From positions 300,900-364,899 of the forward strand of contig NZ_BMTF01000004.1 of the NCBI RefSeq assembly GCF_014649535.1: a DNA stretch of 64,000 nucleotides, given 5' to 3'. The first letter of the stretch is position 1. Each line of letters begins with the position of its first letter. The DNA comes from Streptomyces gelaticus (lineage in GTDB: Bacteria; Actinomycetota; Actinomycetes; Streptomycetales; Streptomycetaceae). Position numbers and translations under genes: made by a program. Positions 18,230 through 27,365 of the stretch are shown piece by piece. The notes beneath the pieces were generated by a model. It worked only from the letters and a program-made list of their open reading frames with translations, did not search any database and was not told where the DNA came from.

Positions 18230-20779
18230 CAGCTGCTCGATCGAGAGTTCGGCGGCGGGCTCCCCGTCGGGCAGGGCCAGTTCGAACCAGACGGTCTTGC
18301 CGCGCGGCATCCGCCTCGACCCCCAGGCCTCGCTCAGCAGTCCGACCAGCTGGAGTCCGCGCCCGCCCTCGTCGGTGTCGCGGGCCCGCCGCCGCCGGGG
18401 CTGGACGAGTCCGGCGTCCCACACCTCGCACACCAGGGTGCGGTCGCGCAGCAGCCTGAGCCGGATCTCGCCCTCTCCGTACCGCAGGGCGTTGGTGACC
18501 AGCTCGCTGACCAGTAGTTCGGTGGTGTCCACCAGGTCGTCCAAGCCCCAGGCGAACAGCCGGCCACGGGCCAGTTCGCGGGCGCGGCCGACGGAGCGGG
18601 GCTCGCGGGGCAGCCGCCAGTCGCCGACCGCCTCGGCCGGCAGTCCCTGGATACGGGCCACCAGCAGGGCGATGTCGTCCTCGCCGTGCCGGGTGTCGAG
18701 GGTGGTCAGTACGTGGTCGCAGAGTTCCTCGACCGGCCGTCGCGGGTCGACGAGCGCTCCGCGCAGGGCGTCGAGCCCCTCGTCGAGCGGGTGGTCGCGG
18801 GATTCGACGAGCCCGTCCGTGTAGAGGGCGAGAACGGAGCCCTCCTTCAGCTCGACCTCGACCTCCTCGAAGGGTTCGCCGCCGACGCCGAGCGGCATTC
18901 CGGGCGGGACGTCGAGCAGCAGGGCGGCCTTGCCCGGTTCGGCCACGGCGGGCGGGAGGTGGCCCGCGTTGGCGAAGGTGCACCGCCGGGTGACCGGGTC
19001 GTAGACCGCGTACACACAGGTCGCCAGATAGACCTCGGAGAGGTCCGCCTCGCGGGACTTGTGGGCGGCCCGCGAGGGCCACTGGGAGCCGCCGCCGGAG
19101 GCGCTGCCCCCACCGGGGGTACCGAGTCCGCGGGCGACCTCGTCGAGCGCGGAGAGCACCTCGGCGGGTTCCAGGTCCAGGAGGGCCAGGGTCCGTACGG
19201 CGGTGCGCAGTTCACCCATGGCCACGGCGGCCCGCAGCCCGCGGCCCATCACGTCGCCGACGACGAGGGCAGTGCGGTGGCCGGGGAGTTCGATCACGTC
19301 GAACCAGTCGCCGCCCACTTCGGTCGCCGTGTTCCCCGGGAGGTAGCGGCAGGCGATGTCGAGGCCCGCGGCGACCGGGTCGCCGGGCGGCAGGAGGCTG
19401 CGCTGGAGGATCAGCGCGCGCTCGTGCTCGCGCCGGTAGAGGCGGGCGTTGTCGATGCAGACCGCGGCGCGGGCGGCGAGCTCGGTGGCCAGTGCCCGGT
19501 CCCGCTCGCCGAAGGGTTCGCTGCCCTTCGTACGGGAGAACTGCACGAGTCCGACCACGGTGTCGTGGGCGACCATCGGCACGGCGAGCGTGGACTGGAC
19601 GAAGCCCCGGTCGTCGCCGAGCACGTCCTCGACATGGCCGGTGCGCAGGGCGATGGCGCACGGCGAGCCGAACGAGAAACGGTGTACGGAGCCGAGCTCG
19701 GGCGAGCCGGTGTCCGCGGCGATGCCGGGCAGGGCGTCCGACACCGCGCTGGCCTGGGCGACGCGGCGCAGTTCGGCGGAGGTGCCGACGGATTCCTGAC
19801 GGAGCGAATCCCAGCTCCCGGGCGGTGCGTCGTCGCCGGTGAGCAGCCCCTGGTAGAGGTCGACGGAGGCGAGGTCGCAGAAGCCGGGCACGGCGACGTC
19901 GAGCAGTTCGCGGGCGGTGGTCTCCAGATCGAGGGAGTTGCCGATCCTGGCACTGGCCTCGTTGAGCAGGGCGAGGTTGCGGCGGGCGCTGGCGGCCTCG
20001 CGGGCGGCGATGTGCCGCCGGGTGACGTCGGTGGCCAGTCCGGCGACACCGATGGGGCGGCCGGAGCCGCTGTGCACGCGGTAGAGGTTCATGGACCAGT
20101 GGCGGCTGCCGGGTTCGCCGGGCGCGGTGCCGATGAGCTGGAGATCGGTGACGGAGGTCCCGGTCGCCAGGACGCGTTCGATGGTGGCGTTGAGCCGGTC
20201 GGCCTCGGGGCCGGAGAGGTAGTCCTCGACCGTGCGGCCGCGGTGGTCCTCGGCCCGGCCGCCGAAGACGGTGGCGAAGCGCTGGTTGGCCCGGATGACC
20301 GAGAGGTCGGTACCGAACAGCACGAAGCCGAAGGGAGATTGGCCGAAAATGGCCTGTGAGGCAGCAAGGTCCGTCTCGATGTGGCGCAGCGCCCGGACGT
20401 CCACGACGATGCAGAGCGCGGCCCGTTCCCCGCCGGCCGTCTCGCTCGGCATCACATAGATCTCGGCGAGCCCGTGCACACCGTTCTCGCCCGGTATCCG
20501 GAAGGGGACGAGGCCCGTCCACTCCTTGCCGTCGAGGATCTCGCCGACCTTGTGGCGGCCGTCGGTACGCAGTTCGGCGGGCATGAATGCCTCGACCGGG
20601 TCCATACCCACCGCTTCGGCCGCGGCAATGCCGAAGAGGCCGGCGGCCCGGCGGCTCCACTGCTCGATCAGGCCATCGGGGCCGATCGAGAAGGAGGCGA
20701 CCCTGATGTAGTCATAGATCGAGCCAGGCGGGCTGCTCTGCCACACGACGTCGCCCGCTGTCCCAGGTATTTCGCTCAC
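18215..20779 (-). CDS. PAS-PAS-GAF-SpoIIE phosphatase with C-terminal HATPase
   Basis: An 854-residue signalling protein. Two PAS segments span roughly residues 20-135 and 140-265 (FGQSPFGFVLFGTDLSVIRANQRFATVFG). A GAF domain spans about 275-445. A PP2C-type SpoIIE phosphatase follows at about 460-690, with RYLPGNTATEVGGDWFDVI, VGDVMGRG and LYTDGLVESR. The last 130 residues are a GHKL ATPase of the RsbW type (SELVTNALRYGEGEI, EGGRGLQLVGLLSEAWG). Such proteins act on anti-anti-sigma factors and partner-switch sigma regulation; in Streptomyces they are abundant and mostly unassigned. No transmembrane helix is seen. The gene is followed by 16-bp repeats. Confidence 0.93.
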   Translation of the reverse strand: MSEIPGTAGDVVWQSSPPGSIYDYIRVASFSIGPDGLIEQWSRRAAGLFGIAAAEAVGMDPVEAFMPAELRTDGRHKVGEILDGKEWTGLVPFRIPGENGVHGLAEIYVMPSETAGGERAALCIVVDVRALRHIETDLAASQAIFGQSPFGFVLFGTDLSVIRANQRFATVFGGRAEDHRGRTVEDYLSGPEADRLNATIERVLATGTSVTDLQLIGTAPGEPGSRHWSMNLYRVHSGSGRPIGVAGLATDVTRRHIAAREAASARRNLALLNEASARIGNSLDLETTARELLDVAVPGFCDLASVDLYQGLLTGDDAPPGSWDSLRQESVGTSAELRRVAQASAVSDALPGIAADTGSPELGSVHRFSFGSPCAIALRTGHVEDVLGDDRGFVQSTLAVPMVAHDTVVGLVQFSRTKGSEPFGERDRALATELAARAAVCIDNARLYRREHERALILQRSLLPPGDPVAAGLDIACRYLPGNTATEVGGDWFDVIELPGHRTALVVGDVMGRGLRAAVAMGELRTAVRTLALLDLEPAEVLSALDEVARGLGTPGGGSASGGGSQWPSRAAHKSREADLSEVYLATCVYAVYDPVTRRCTFANAGHLPPAVAEPGKAALLLDVPPGMPLGVGGEPFEEVEVELKEGSVLALYTDGLVESRDHPLDEGLDALRGALVDPRRPVEELCDHVLTTLDTRHGEDDIALLVARIQGLPAEAVGDWRLPREPRSVGRARELARGRLFAWGLDDLVDTTELLVSELVTNALRYGEGEIRLRLLRDRTLVCEVWDAGLVQPRRRRARDTDEGGRGLQLVGLLSEAWGSRRMPRGKTVWFELALPDGEPAAELSIEQLLSMY

Positions 20780-20939
20780 GCGACCGTCCCCTCCAGCTCA
20801 CACACCGGACCGGTCCTGCCCGCAGTATTCAGCACTCCGGCCCCAACCGACACGGCGTTCACGATCACAGCACGGTCTCAGTCGCTTTCAGCCAGCTTCT
20901 GGCCGACCCTTGGTGATCGCCGTCCGTCCCACCCCACTC

Positions 20940-21419
20940 CTAACCAGGCAGGGCCAGCTCGAACCACACGGTCTTGCCGGTCTTTCCCCGCCGGGTCCCC
21001 CAGCGGCGGGCCGAACACGCCACCAGCTGCAGCCCCCTGCCCCCTTCGTCCTCGGGTCCAGCGGCGCGCTCGGTGGGCGGATCCGGAAGCGGATCGGAGA
21101 CTTCCACGAGCAGTCCGGGGTGGGCGGCGGGGCCGTCACCATTGGGATGAGGGCGCACCAGCCGCACGCCGATCGGGCCCGATGTATAGCGCATCGAGTT
21201 GGTCACCAACTCGCTGACCAGCAGAACCGTCACATCTCCGACGGCCGTGTCGAGGCCCCAGGCACTCAACGCCTCATGGACGGCGTGCCGTGCGGATCGC
21301 ACGGCGCCCGGCACAGCCGGAAAGGTCCACTCGGCGCAGTCGCCTTCACTGTCGATCACGCCGATCACTTCCCAAGACCAGCAGCGGGGAACACCCTGTT
21401 TACAAGGGCTATTCAGCAC
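20940..21419 (-). CDS. Stand-alone RsbW-like HATPase (anti-sigma kinase family)
   Basis: Up to 159 residues; a GHKL ATPase domain alone. The N box is LLVSELVTNSMRY and the G boxes are EDEGGRGLQLVACSARRWG with GKTVWFELALPG at the end. Its C-terminus closely resembles that of the phosphatase just downstream on the same strand, which suggests duplication. Streptomyces encode many such kinases that may phosphorylate anti-anti-sigma factors. The start is uncertain: GTG at 21419 is the farthest, and GTG at 21368 or 21359 would give proteins that begin VIGVIDSEG or VIDSEG, closer to family length. Confidence 0.82.
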   Translation of the reverse strand: MLNSPCKQGVPRCWSWEVIGVIDSEGDCAEWTFPAVPGAVRSARHAVHEALSAWGLDTAVGDVTVLLVSELVTNSMRYTSGPIGVRLVRPHPNGDGPAAHPGLLVEVSDPLPDPPTERAAGPEDEGGRGLQLVACSARRWGTRRGKTGKTVWFELALPG

Positions 21420-21789
21420 ATACCCGATATTCGTTATGAATTACCGCCAGGATCGACACGTGGGGCGTACGGGTGTATGGCCGCGCACACGAACGGATGT
21501 CCACCAGGGGAAGGGGCGCACGAGGCGACCGGTACGCGCCGCCGCCACGGCGTTTGCCCCGGTCAACCACCTCCCCGGCGCCCCGGCGCGCGCCGGTCCT
21601 CCGGCACCGCTGGACGACGCCCCGCTCCGGGCTGCGAAGTCGCGGCGGGCCGTGCGCAGTTGACGTACGCAACCCACGAGGTGGGAGCCGGTGACCGGGC
21701 GGTTCGCCGGTGCCCGGCGACGGCTGCCGGTGAAGTACCCCGGCCCCCGCGCCACTTGGCGGCGGAGGCCGCGGGCGGGCGGGGCCGGA
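21420..21789. other. 370-bp stretch without a supported gene
   Basis: Lies between the HATPase gene and the NUDIX gene, both on the minus strand. It should hold the HATPase promoter. Open frames here have no recognisable product. Confidence 0.4.
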
Positions 21790-22194
21790 TCAGGCCAGCG
21801 CGCCCGCGGCCTTGAGGTCGTCGAAGAGCAGTTGGTCGACCGGCGGGACGAGCGGTCGGTCGGCGTAGGAGAACCACGCCATCTCCTCGATCTCGCTGCT
21901 GACGGCCAGCGTCCCGCGGTACTCGCCGGCGTAGCAGCTCATGCGCACGACCACACCGTCCGGATGGCCGTGTGCCTGCGCCTCGTACGTGCCCATATGG
22001 GAGACGGTCGCCGGGAGGATGGCCACGGCCAGCTCCTCCTCGACCTCGCGCAGCAGGGTCTGCAGGTCGGTCTCCGCGCCCTCCCGCTTGCCGCCGGGGA
22101 TGTAGAAGACGTCCTTGCCCCGTGGTCGCGCGCAGAGAATCCTGCCGTTCTCCACCCGCACCCACGCCACCGTGTCGATGAGGACCGACATCAT
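21790..22194 (-). CDS. NUDIX hydrolase
   Basis: A 134-residue NUDIX protein. The NUDIX box GGKREGAETDLQTLLREVEEEL fits G-x5-E-x7-REVEEEL, the metal and pyrophosphate site. The domain starts at once after SVLIDTVAWVRVENGRILCA, so it is a single-domain enzyme that hydrolyses a nucleoside diphosphate linked to another group; the substrate is unknown. The ATG at 22194 is chosen because AAGGCGGA precedes it; ATG at 22209 is an alternative. Confidence 0.88.
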   Translation of the reverse strand: MMSVLIDTVAWVRVENGRILCARPRGKDVFYIPGGKREGAETDLQTLLREVEEELAVAILPATVSHMGTYEAQAHGHPDGVVVRMSCYAGEYRGTLAVSSEIEEMAWFSYADRPLVPPVDQLLFDDLKAAGALA

Positions 22195-22333
22195 TCCGCC
22201 TTCGTTCATGTACAACCCGGACGGACAGGACCTTAGCGGGGCCGGACGGCCGGCCCGTCGGACGCACATCCGCCTACGCCGGAGCGCGACCGCCGCCCCC
22301 GCCGTACTCCTCGTCGTCGCCCCGCGGCCGCCC

Positions 22334-22516
22334 CTACGGCCGGGTGCTCGACTCGGCCCGCTCCACCCAGTAGAGCTGCTTGTGTCCGTGCTCATCGAGC
22401 TTGTCGGCCATCCTCTGGGCCTCGCCCTGCGTGGCGTACTTGCCGACGCGGTAGCGATTGCCGTTGTCGTCCTGCCTTATCACCAGCCACGGGAGGGCGG
22501 CAGTACTGTCGCTCAT
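22334..22516 (-). CDS. Small SPOR-like protein
   Basis: A 60-residue protein. The central part WLVIRQDDNGNRYRVGKYA, GEAQRMADKLDEHGHKQLYWV resembles a single SPOR-type repeat, as seen in many short Streptomyces proteins. There is no signal peptide or membrane helix. GGGAGG precedes the ATG at a good distance. The role is unknown. Confidence 0.8.
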   Translation of the reverse strand: MSDSTAALPWLVIRQDDNGNRYRVGKYATQGEAQRMADKLDEHGHKQLYWVERAESSTRP

Positions 22517-22638
22517 CGTGTCCCTCCCCAGCATCGCGCCCCTCCCTCGAACGTCGTGCAGGTCACTAAAGATCCCCAGGAAACCGCAGTACGCATATGC
22601 CCGAGCGTACGCCTGACCTTCACGCAACGGATACGTAA

Positions 22639-22977
22639 TTACACAAAGAGGCACCGATCCGGTCGACAAGTGGGGCACACCCGGCTGGACGCGCCGCGAC
22701 AGACGCCCCCGCACTTCGCGCAGGCCGGGGCGATCGAGGCGTCGGCGAGGAAGACGATCGTCGCGACGGCGCCCGTCACGGCGGAGAGGACCGCGGCGGC
22801 GGAGGTCGCGGCGAAGAGGATGCGGCGAAGGGGGATGCGGCGTGTCCGCCGGTGAAGCCGGAGACGAAGACGATCGAGGCGCGGTCGCACAGCCGGCGCA
22901 AGGGGCGATCGGGCCGAGCGCGGGGCCCGCACCCCTTTCCCGGCGACCAGCGCCCGAAGAAGTGCCGCGTCGCACAA
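22639..22977 (-). CDS. Possible small membrane protein with Cys-rich tail
   Basis: An open frame of 112 residues. Its last 65 residues look like a real product: one transmembrane helix (ILFAATSAAAVLSAVTGAVATIVFL) followed by a Cys-rich tail (CAKCGGVC then CPTCRPDRC) that could bind zinc. The first 45 residues are Arg/Pro/Ala-rich and have no character, so the true start may lie inside the frame, but no good start codon is seen there. I do not recognise it. Confidence 0.35.
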   Translation of the reverse strand: MCDAALLRALVAGKGVRAPRSARSPLAPAVRPRLDRLRLRLHRRTRRIPLRRILFAATSAAAVLSAVTGAVATIVFLADASIAPACAKCGGVCRGASSRVCPTCRPDRCLFV

Positions 22978-23302
22978 CGGGGGGAGTCACCCTCCCGGGC
23001 CCCGGCGGCGGGCTCCGCGCAACCGCGGGCCGGGCCGGGACGGGACCGGAGCATCCACCTCCAATTTCCGCGCCCGTGCGACCGGCGGCCGAGGACGGCC
23101 CGGTCGGCGCCCGGACGTCGCCGGTGCGACTGCGTCCCGTCATCGGCGCCTTCCCGCCCCTGCTCGCCCGGCCCGCGGGTACGGAACGGACGACAGGAAC
23201 GGGACATGACAACCTCATACAGCCGGCGGTGTCCCGTCGGTCACGGGAACCGGCCGGGCGTCAGCACGCCGCCACCGCCGGATGGCGCTCTGCGCGTACC
23301 GG
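22978..23302. other. 325-bp stretch without a supported gene
   Basis: Very GC-rich sequence between the small membrane protein and the GntR gene. I see no gene, hairpin or repeat that I can support. Confidence 0.4.
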
Positions 23303-24055
23303 TCACCGGACCGGGAGGTGGTAGGCGACCCGGAACCGGTCGGCGGGCACCACCACGTCCGCCGTCTCCACCGGGCGGCCCGAGGCGTAATACGTCCGCT
23401 CGATCACCATCACCACATGACCCGGCACACCACCGAGCGCCAGGAGCTCCTCCGCCAGCCCCGGGCGCGCGCCGACCTGCTCGGCCACGTTGTCCACGAC
23501 GACATCGATCGCGGCCATCCGCTCGACCACGCCACAGCCGCCCAACGGGCCCTCCTCCGGCAGCATCACCGGCGTACGCCCCGTCACGGCGAGCGGCTCC
23601 CAGGAGGTGGAGAGCATCATCGGCTCCCCGGCCTCGCGGAAGGTGTATCTCGTACGCATCACCCGGTCATCGGGCTCGATGCCCAGGCGCTCGGCGATCT
23701 CCGCGCTCGCCCCCTCCTGTTCACTGCGGGACTCCCACGTCCCGTGCACCCCCTCCGCCGTCTGTTCCTGGCGGAACGGACTGGCACCGGCCGCGGACCG
23801 GTAGCCGGAGCGGGCGATCCGCCGCGGAACGGGCCGCTCGCGCACATAGGTACCGGAACCCGAGCGCCCCTCCACCAGGCCCTCGGCCATCAACACCTTC
23901 CGCGCCTCCAGCGCGACGGTGTCCGAGACCCCGTACTCCTCGCGGATACGGGCCTGCGAAGGCAGGCGCGTATGCGGCGGCAGCGAACCGTTGACGATCT
24001 TCTCTCTCAGGTCGCTTGCAACGCGCAAATACGCGGGCTGCTCACCGAAAGTCAC
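23303..24055 (-). CDS. GntR-family (HutC/UTRA) transcriptional regulator
   Basis: A 250-residue regulator. The winged helix at residues 8-75 reads AYLRVASDLREKIVNGSLPP, LPSQARIREEYGVSDTVALEARKVLMAEGLVEGRSGSGTYV, the standard GntR DNA-binding domain. The C-terminal UTRA ligand domain follows (RTRYTFREAGEPMMLSTSWEPL, VMVIERTYYASGRPVETADVVVPADRFRVAY). The GTG start gives VTFGEQPAYLRVA, as in relatives; a longer frame upstream would run through the putative operator. Directly upstream are two direct repeats (24066-24096), probably its own binding sites. The ligand and targets are unknown. Confidence 0.92.
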   Translation of the reverse strand: MTFGEQPAYLRVASDLREKIVNGSLPPHTRLPSQARIREEYGVSDTVALEARKVLMAEGLVEGRSGSGTYVRERPVPRRIARSGYRSAAGASPFRQEQTAEGVHGTWESRSEQEGASAEIAERLGIEPDDRVMRTRYTFREAGEPMMLSTSWEPLAVTGRTPVMLPEEGPLGGCGVVERMAAIDVVVDNVAEQVGARPGLAEELLALGGVPGHVVMVIERTYYASGRPVETADVVVPADRFRVAYHLPVR

Positions 24056-24065
24056 AGGCCACTCC

Positions 24066-24096
24066 CAACAGGTTGACAGTCTGCAACAGGGTGACA
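24066..24096 (-). promoter_or_regulatory. Two direct repeats before the GntR gene
   Basis: CAACAGGTTGACA (24066-24078) and CAACAGGGTGACA (24084-24096) match at 12 of 13 bases and start 18 bp apart. They end 11 bp before the GntR start, so autoregulation is likely. A further partial copy (GACAACC) follows the second unit. Confidence 0.55.
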
Positions 24097-24334
24097 ACCG
24101 TGGGTTGTGAACCGCAAGCGCAGGCCAAAGATTCACCCGAAGTGATGATTTGCCCTGTCCTCACGCATGTCCGACCCTCGGCCACCAGAGGGTTCTCGGC
24201 TCTCCCCTCGCACCGCCCCCTCCACCGGTTCACCACAGCCGCGTTCCTCCCCGCACGGAAGCGGGGCGGCCGCCGAAGCAGCCGCCCCACCTGTTCCATG
24301 CGTCACGGACGCGGCGTCATCCGATCCGCCGCCA

Positions 24335-25918
24335 TCAGAACTGCAGGCCCCAGGAGTTGAGTTTCCCGGTGTCCGCCGCCGCGTTGTCGCTGACCCGCAG
24401 CTTCCAGGTGCCGTTGGCCACCTCCGACGAGGCATTCACCGTGTAGGTGGTGTTCACGTTGTCGGCGCTGCCACCGCTCCCGTACGCCTTCAGGTTGTAG
24501 ACCGACCCGTCGGGCGCGACCAGGTCGATCCTCAGGTCGCCGCTGTAGGTGTGCGTGATGTTCACGGGCACGCTCAGCGCGGCCGGCGCGTTGCCGGTGA
24601 CACCGCTGACGGTGATCGGCGACTCGACGGTGGAGTTGTCGTTGATGGTGTAGCTCGTCGTGCTCTCGAACTTCTTGCCGCCCGGCGGGGTGGTGGAGCC
24701 GCTGCCGACGTTCAGCAGGCGGTTCGGCGAACCCGTGCCCGGGTTGCTCACCACTCCGGTGCTGGCCGCCGCGACCAGTCCGGCGGAGACCTGGGCCGGG
24801 CTTTCGCTCGGGTGGTCGGCCAGGTAGAGGGCCGCGGCGCCGGCCACGTGCGGGGTCGCCATCGACGTACCGGAGATCGTGTTGGTGGCGCTGTCGCCGC
24901 TGTTCCAGGCCGAGGTGATCGACGAGCCGGGGCCGAAGATGTCCAGCACGCTGCCGTAGTTGGAGAAGCTGGAGCGGGCGTCGGTGCTGGTGGTGGAGCC
25001 GACCGTAATGGCCTCGGTGACCCGTGCCGGGGACTTCGTGGAGGCGTCGGTGGACTCGTTGCCCGCGGCGACGGCGTAGGTGATGCCGGACGCGATGGAC
25101 TTGCGCACGGCGGCGTCGAGCACCGAGTCCGCCCCGCCGCCCAGGCTCATGTTGGCCACCGCGGGCTTGACGGCGTTCGCCGTCACCCAGTCGATGCCCG
25201 CGACGACCTGCGCGGTCGTGCCGGAGCCGCTGTTGTCGAGGACCCGGACGGCGACGATCTTCGCCTTCTTGGCCACGCCGTACGCCGTACCGGCGACGGT
25301 GCCCGCCACATGGGTTCCGTGGCCGTAGCCGTCCTGCGCGGTGTTGTCGTTGTCGATGGCGTCGTAGCCGTACGAGGCCCGGCCGCCGAAGTCGCTGTGG
25401 GTGATCCGCACGCCGGTGTCGATGATGTACGCGGTGACACCCGCGCCGCCATGGTCGGGGTAGGTGTAACTCTGGTTCAACGGAAGGGACTTCTGGTCGA
25501 TCCGGTCGAGCCCCCAGGAGGGCGGCGAGGGCTGGGTGCCGGTGACGTGGAAGGTCCGGTTCTGCACCACCGACTCGACGGCCGGGTCGGCGGCGAACTT
25601 CTTCGCCTGGCTCTCCGAGAGCTCCACCGCGTAGCCGTTGACGGCCGCGTGGTAGGTCTTCTTGATCTTGGCGCCGTACTCCTCGGCGAGCGCCCTGCCC
25701 TTCGCGGAGCCCGCGTCGGCCGCCGACTCGTCGAGCGTGACGATGTAACTGCCACTGATGGTGCCCGGGGCACCCGCGTTCTGGATCCGGCCTTCTGCCG
25801 CCTGCCCGGACGCCGAGGCGGGGAACGCGGCGCTGGAGAGCGCGAGGGCCGCTCCGGCTATGACACTCGCCGCGGCGAGTCTTCGGCGTGCGTGGGGGGT
25901 GTGACGTGTCACTGACAT
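24335..25918 (-). CDS. Secreted subtilisin-like serine protease with P domain
   Basis: A 527-residue S8 peptidase. Signal peptide: residues 1-37 (basic [10 protein letters not shown], then hydrophobic, ending ASASG). An I9 propeptide spans about 55-125 ([16 protein letters not shown]). The catalytic domain has Asp167 (IIDTGV), His200 (GHGTHVAG) and Ser352 ([11 protein letters not shown]). A C-terminal proprotein convertase P domain starts at about 405 ([54 protein letters not shown]). It is secreted and matured by loss of the propeptide. GAGGAGG precedes the ATG. Three 9-bp phased repeats lie upstream. It diverges from the threonine synthase-like gene. Confidence 0.95.
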   Translation of the reverse strand: MSVTRHTPHARRRLAAASVIAGAALALSSAAFPASASGQAAEGRIQNAGAPGTISGSYIVTLDESAADAGSAKGRALAEEYGAKIKKTYHAAVNGYAVELSESQAKKFAADPAVESVVQNRTFHVTGTQPSPPSWGLDRIDQKSLPLNQSYTYPDHGGAGVTAYIIDTGVRITHSDFGGRASYGYDAIDNDNTAQDGYGHGTHVAGTVAGTAYGVAKKAKIVAVRVLDNSGSGTTAQVVAGIDWVTANAVKPAVANMSLGGGADSVLDAAVRKSIASGITYAVAAGNESTDASTKSPARVTEAITVGSTTSTDARSSFSNYGSVLDIFGPGSSITSAWNSGDSATNTISGTSMATPHVAGAAALYLADHPSESPAQVSAGLVAAASTGVVSNPGTGSPNRLLNVGSGSTTPPGGKKFESTTSYTINDNSTVESPITVSGVTGNAPAALSVPVNITHTYSGDLRIDLVAPDGSVYNLKAYGSGGSADNVNTTYTVNASSEVANGTWKLRVSDNAAADTGKLNSWGLQF

Positions 25919-25998
25919 GTGGGGGCCTCCTCGATTGCGGTGCTGCGGTGGGGGGTTGCACGTGCTGTCGAGAACACGGAGGGTCAGAATGACGTGGG

Positions 25999-26022
25999 CA
26001 TGACATACATGACAGGCATGAC
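25999..26022 (-). promoter_or_regulatory. Three 9-bp phased repeats upstream of the protease gene
   Basis: CATGAC occurs at 25999, 26008 and 26017 (GTCATG on the protease strand), exactly 9 bp apart, 80-105 bp before the protease start. A fourth GTCAT lies just downstream on the protease strand. Evenly phased direct repeats often bind activators near a promoter. Confidence 0.45.
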
Positions 26023-26164
26023 AATCGCTTCTTGCCGTTTCCGCGCCGCCCAAGACCCTGCCGACAGCGAAAGATTGACCGATTCTTGGGAAACGCACAA
26101 GGGCGCAAAGGGCTCCGCAACACCGTCGCCATGGGGCTGCCACACGCCTGACATGCTGACGGGC

Positions 26165-27262
26165 ATGCCCGCATACATCTGCCCACAGGACGGCACCCGC
26201 GCCGACACCACCGCTCTCACCTGGTGCTGCCCGGTCTGCCGCGGCCCCTGGGACCTCGAATTCGAAGCCACCGGCCCGCTCTCGCTCAACTCCCTGACCG
26301 GACGCGTCAATTCACTGTGGCGCTACGAGGAGGTGCTGCCCCTCTCCGCGCCCACGACCACGCTCGGAGAGGGCCGCACCCCGCTCGTCCCGCTCACCGG
26401 CACGGTCTCGGCCAAGCTCGACTTCCTGATGCCGACGCTCTCGTTCAAGGACCGCGGCGCGGTGATGCTCGCCGAGCTGGCCCGCCGTCTGTCGCCCGAG
26501 CGCGTCGTCGCGGACAGCAGCGGCAACGCCGGAACGGCCGTCGCGGCGTACTGCGCCCGCGCCTCGCTGCCCTGCACGGTGTACGTCCCCGAGGGCACGT
26601 CCCCGAAGAAGACCGAGCAGATCCGGGCCCACGGCGCCCGCCTGGAGATCGTCCCCGGCGACCGCGAGGCCACCGCGGCCGCCGCCCGTACCGCTGCCGA
26701 CGTCCCCGGCACCTTCTATGCCTCGCACGTCTTCAACCCGTACTTCCTGCACGGCACCAAGACGTATGTGTACGAGCTGTGGGAGGACCTCGGCGGCCGT
26801 CTCCCGGACGCCATCGCCGTACCGGTCGGCAACGGCACCCTTCTGCTCGGCGCCGCCCTGGCCACCGCCGAACTGCACACCCAGGGGCTGATCGACCGGC
26901 GCCCGGCGCTGATCGCCGTGCAGGCCGAGGCCGTCTCCCCGCTGGCCGCCGCCTTCCGTGCGGACGCCGGCGGGCTGCTCGACGAACCGGACACACCCGC
27001 CGCCCCCACCCTCGCCGAGGGCATCGCCATTCCCCGCCCGCCGCGCGCCCGTGCCATCCTGGCCGCGGTCCGGGAGTCCGGCGGCACCTTCCTCACGGTG
27101 ACCGAGGATCAGATCCGTACCGCGCAGCTGGAACTGGCCGCCCGCGGGCTCTACGTGGAGACGACGGGCGTCGCCTGCTGGGCCGCGGTCGGCGGCTGGA
27201 CGGACCGCAGCGTCGTCGTCCCCCTGTGCGGCGCGGGCCTCAAGACCGGTCTCGCCCCCTGA
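26165..27262 (+). CDS. Threonine synthase-like PLP-dependent enzyme
   Basis: A 365-residue fold-type II PLP enzyme most like threonine synthase, which turns O-phosphohomoserine into threonine. The N-terminus has a zinc-ribbon-like pair (YICPQDG, CCPVCRGPW), seen in many threonine synthases. PLP lysine: SFKDRGAVML. The phosphate-binding SSGNAGTAVA and the Gly-rich GNGTLLLGAAL follow. The usual thrC/hom/thrB neighbours are absent, so it may be a paralogue with a different substrate. ATG at 26165 is used; ATG at 26153 would add four residues. It diverges from the protease gene. Confidence 0.85.
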   Translation: MPAYICPQDGTRADTTALTWCCPVCRGPWDLEFEATGPLSLNSLTGRVNSLWRYEEVLPLSAPTTTLGEGRTPLVPLTGTVSAKLDFLMPTLSFKDRGAVMLAELARRLSPERVVADSSGNAGTAVAAYCARASLPCTVYVPEGTSPKKTEQIRAHGARLEIVPGDREATAAAARTAADVPGTFYASHVFNPYFLHGTKTYVYELWEDLGGRLPDAIAVPVGNGTLLLGAALATAELHTQGLIDRRPALIAVQAEAVSPLAAAFRADAGGLLDEPDTPAAPTLAEGIAIPRPPRARAILAAVRESGGTFLTVTEDQIRTAQLELAARGLYVETTGVACWAAVGGWTDRSVVVPLCGAGLKTGLAP

Positions 27263-27319
27263 CACGGCGGATCACCGGCGCCCGCCACCACACCTGCCGC
27301 TCCATCAGCCGATCACCCC

Positions 27320-27347
27320 GCGCGCCGCGCACCGCCACGCGGCGCGC
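27320..27347 (+). terminator. Hairpin after the PLP enzyme gene
   Basis: GCGCGCCGCG (27320-27329) and CGCGGCGCGC (27338-27347) pair perfectly around an 8-base loop, just before the GH65 gene. Confidence 0.6.
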
Positions 27348-27365
27348 GCTTCCTACCTTCGTACG

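Noticed and set aside
24167..25915. Long frame opposite the protease gene.
   Set aside because: The protease has all catalytic motifs and a signal peptide; the opposite frame is compositional only.
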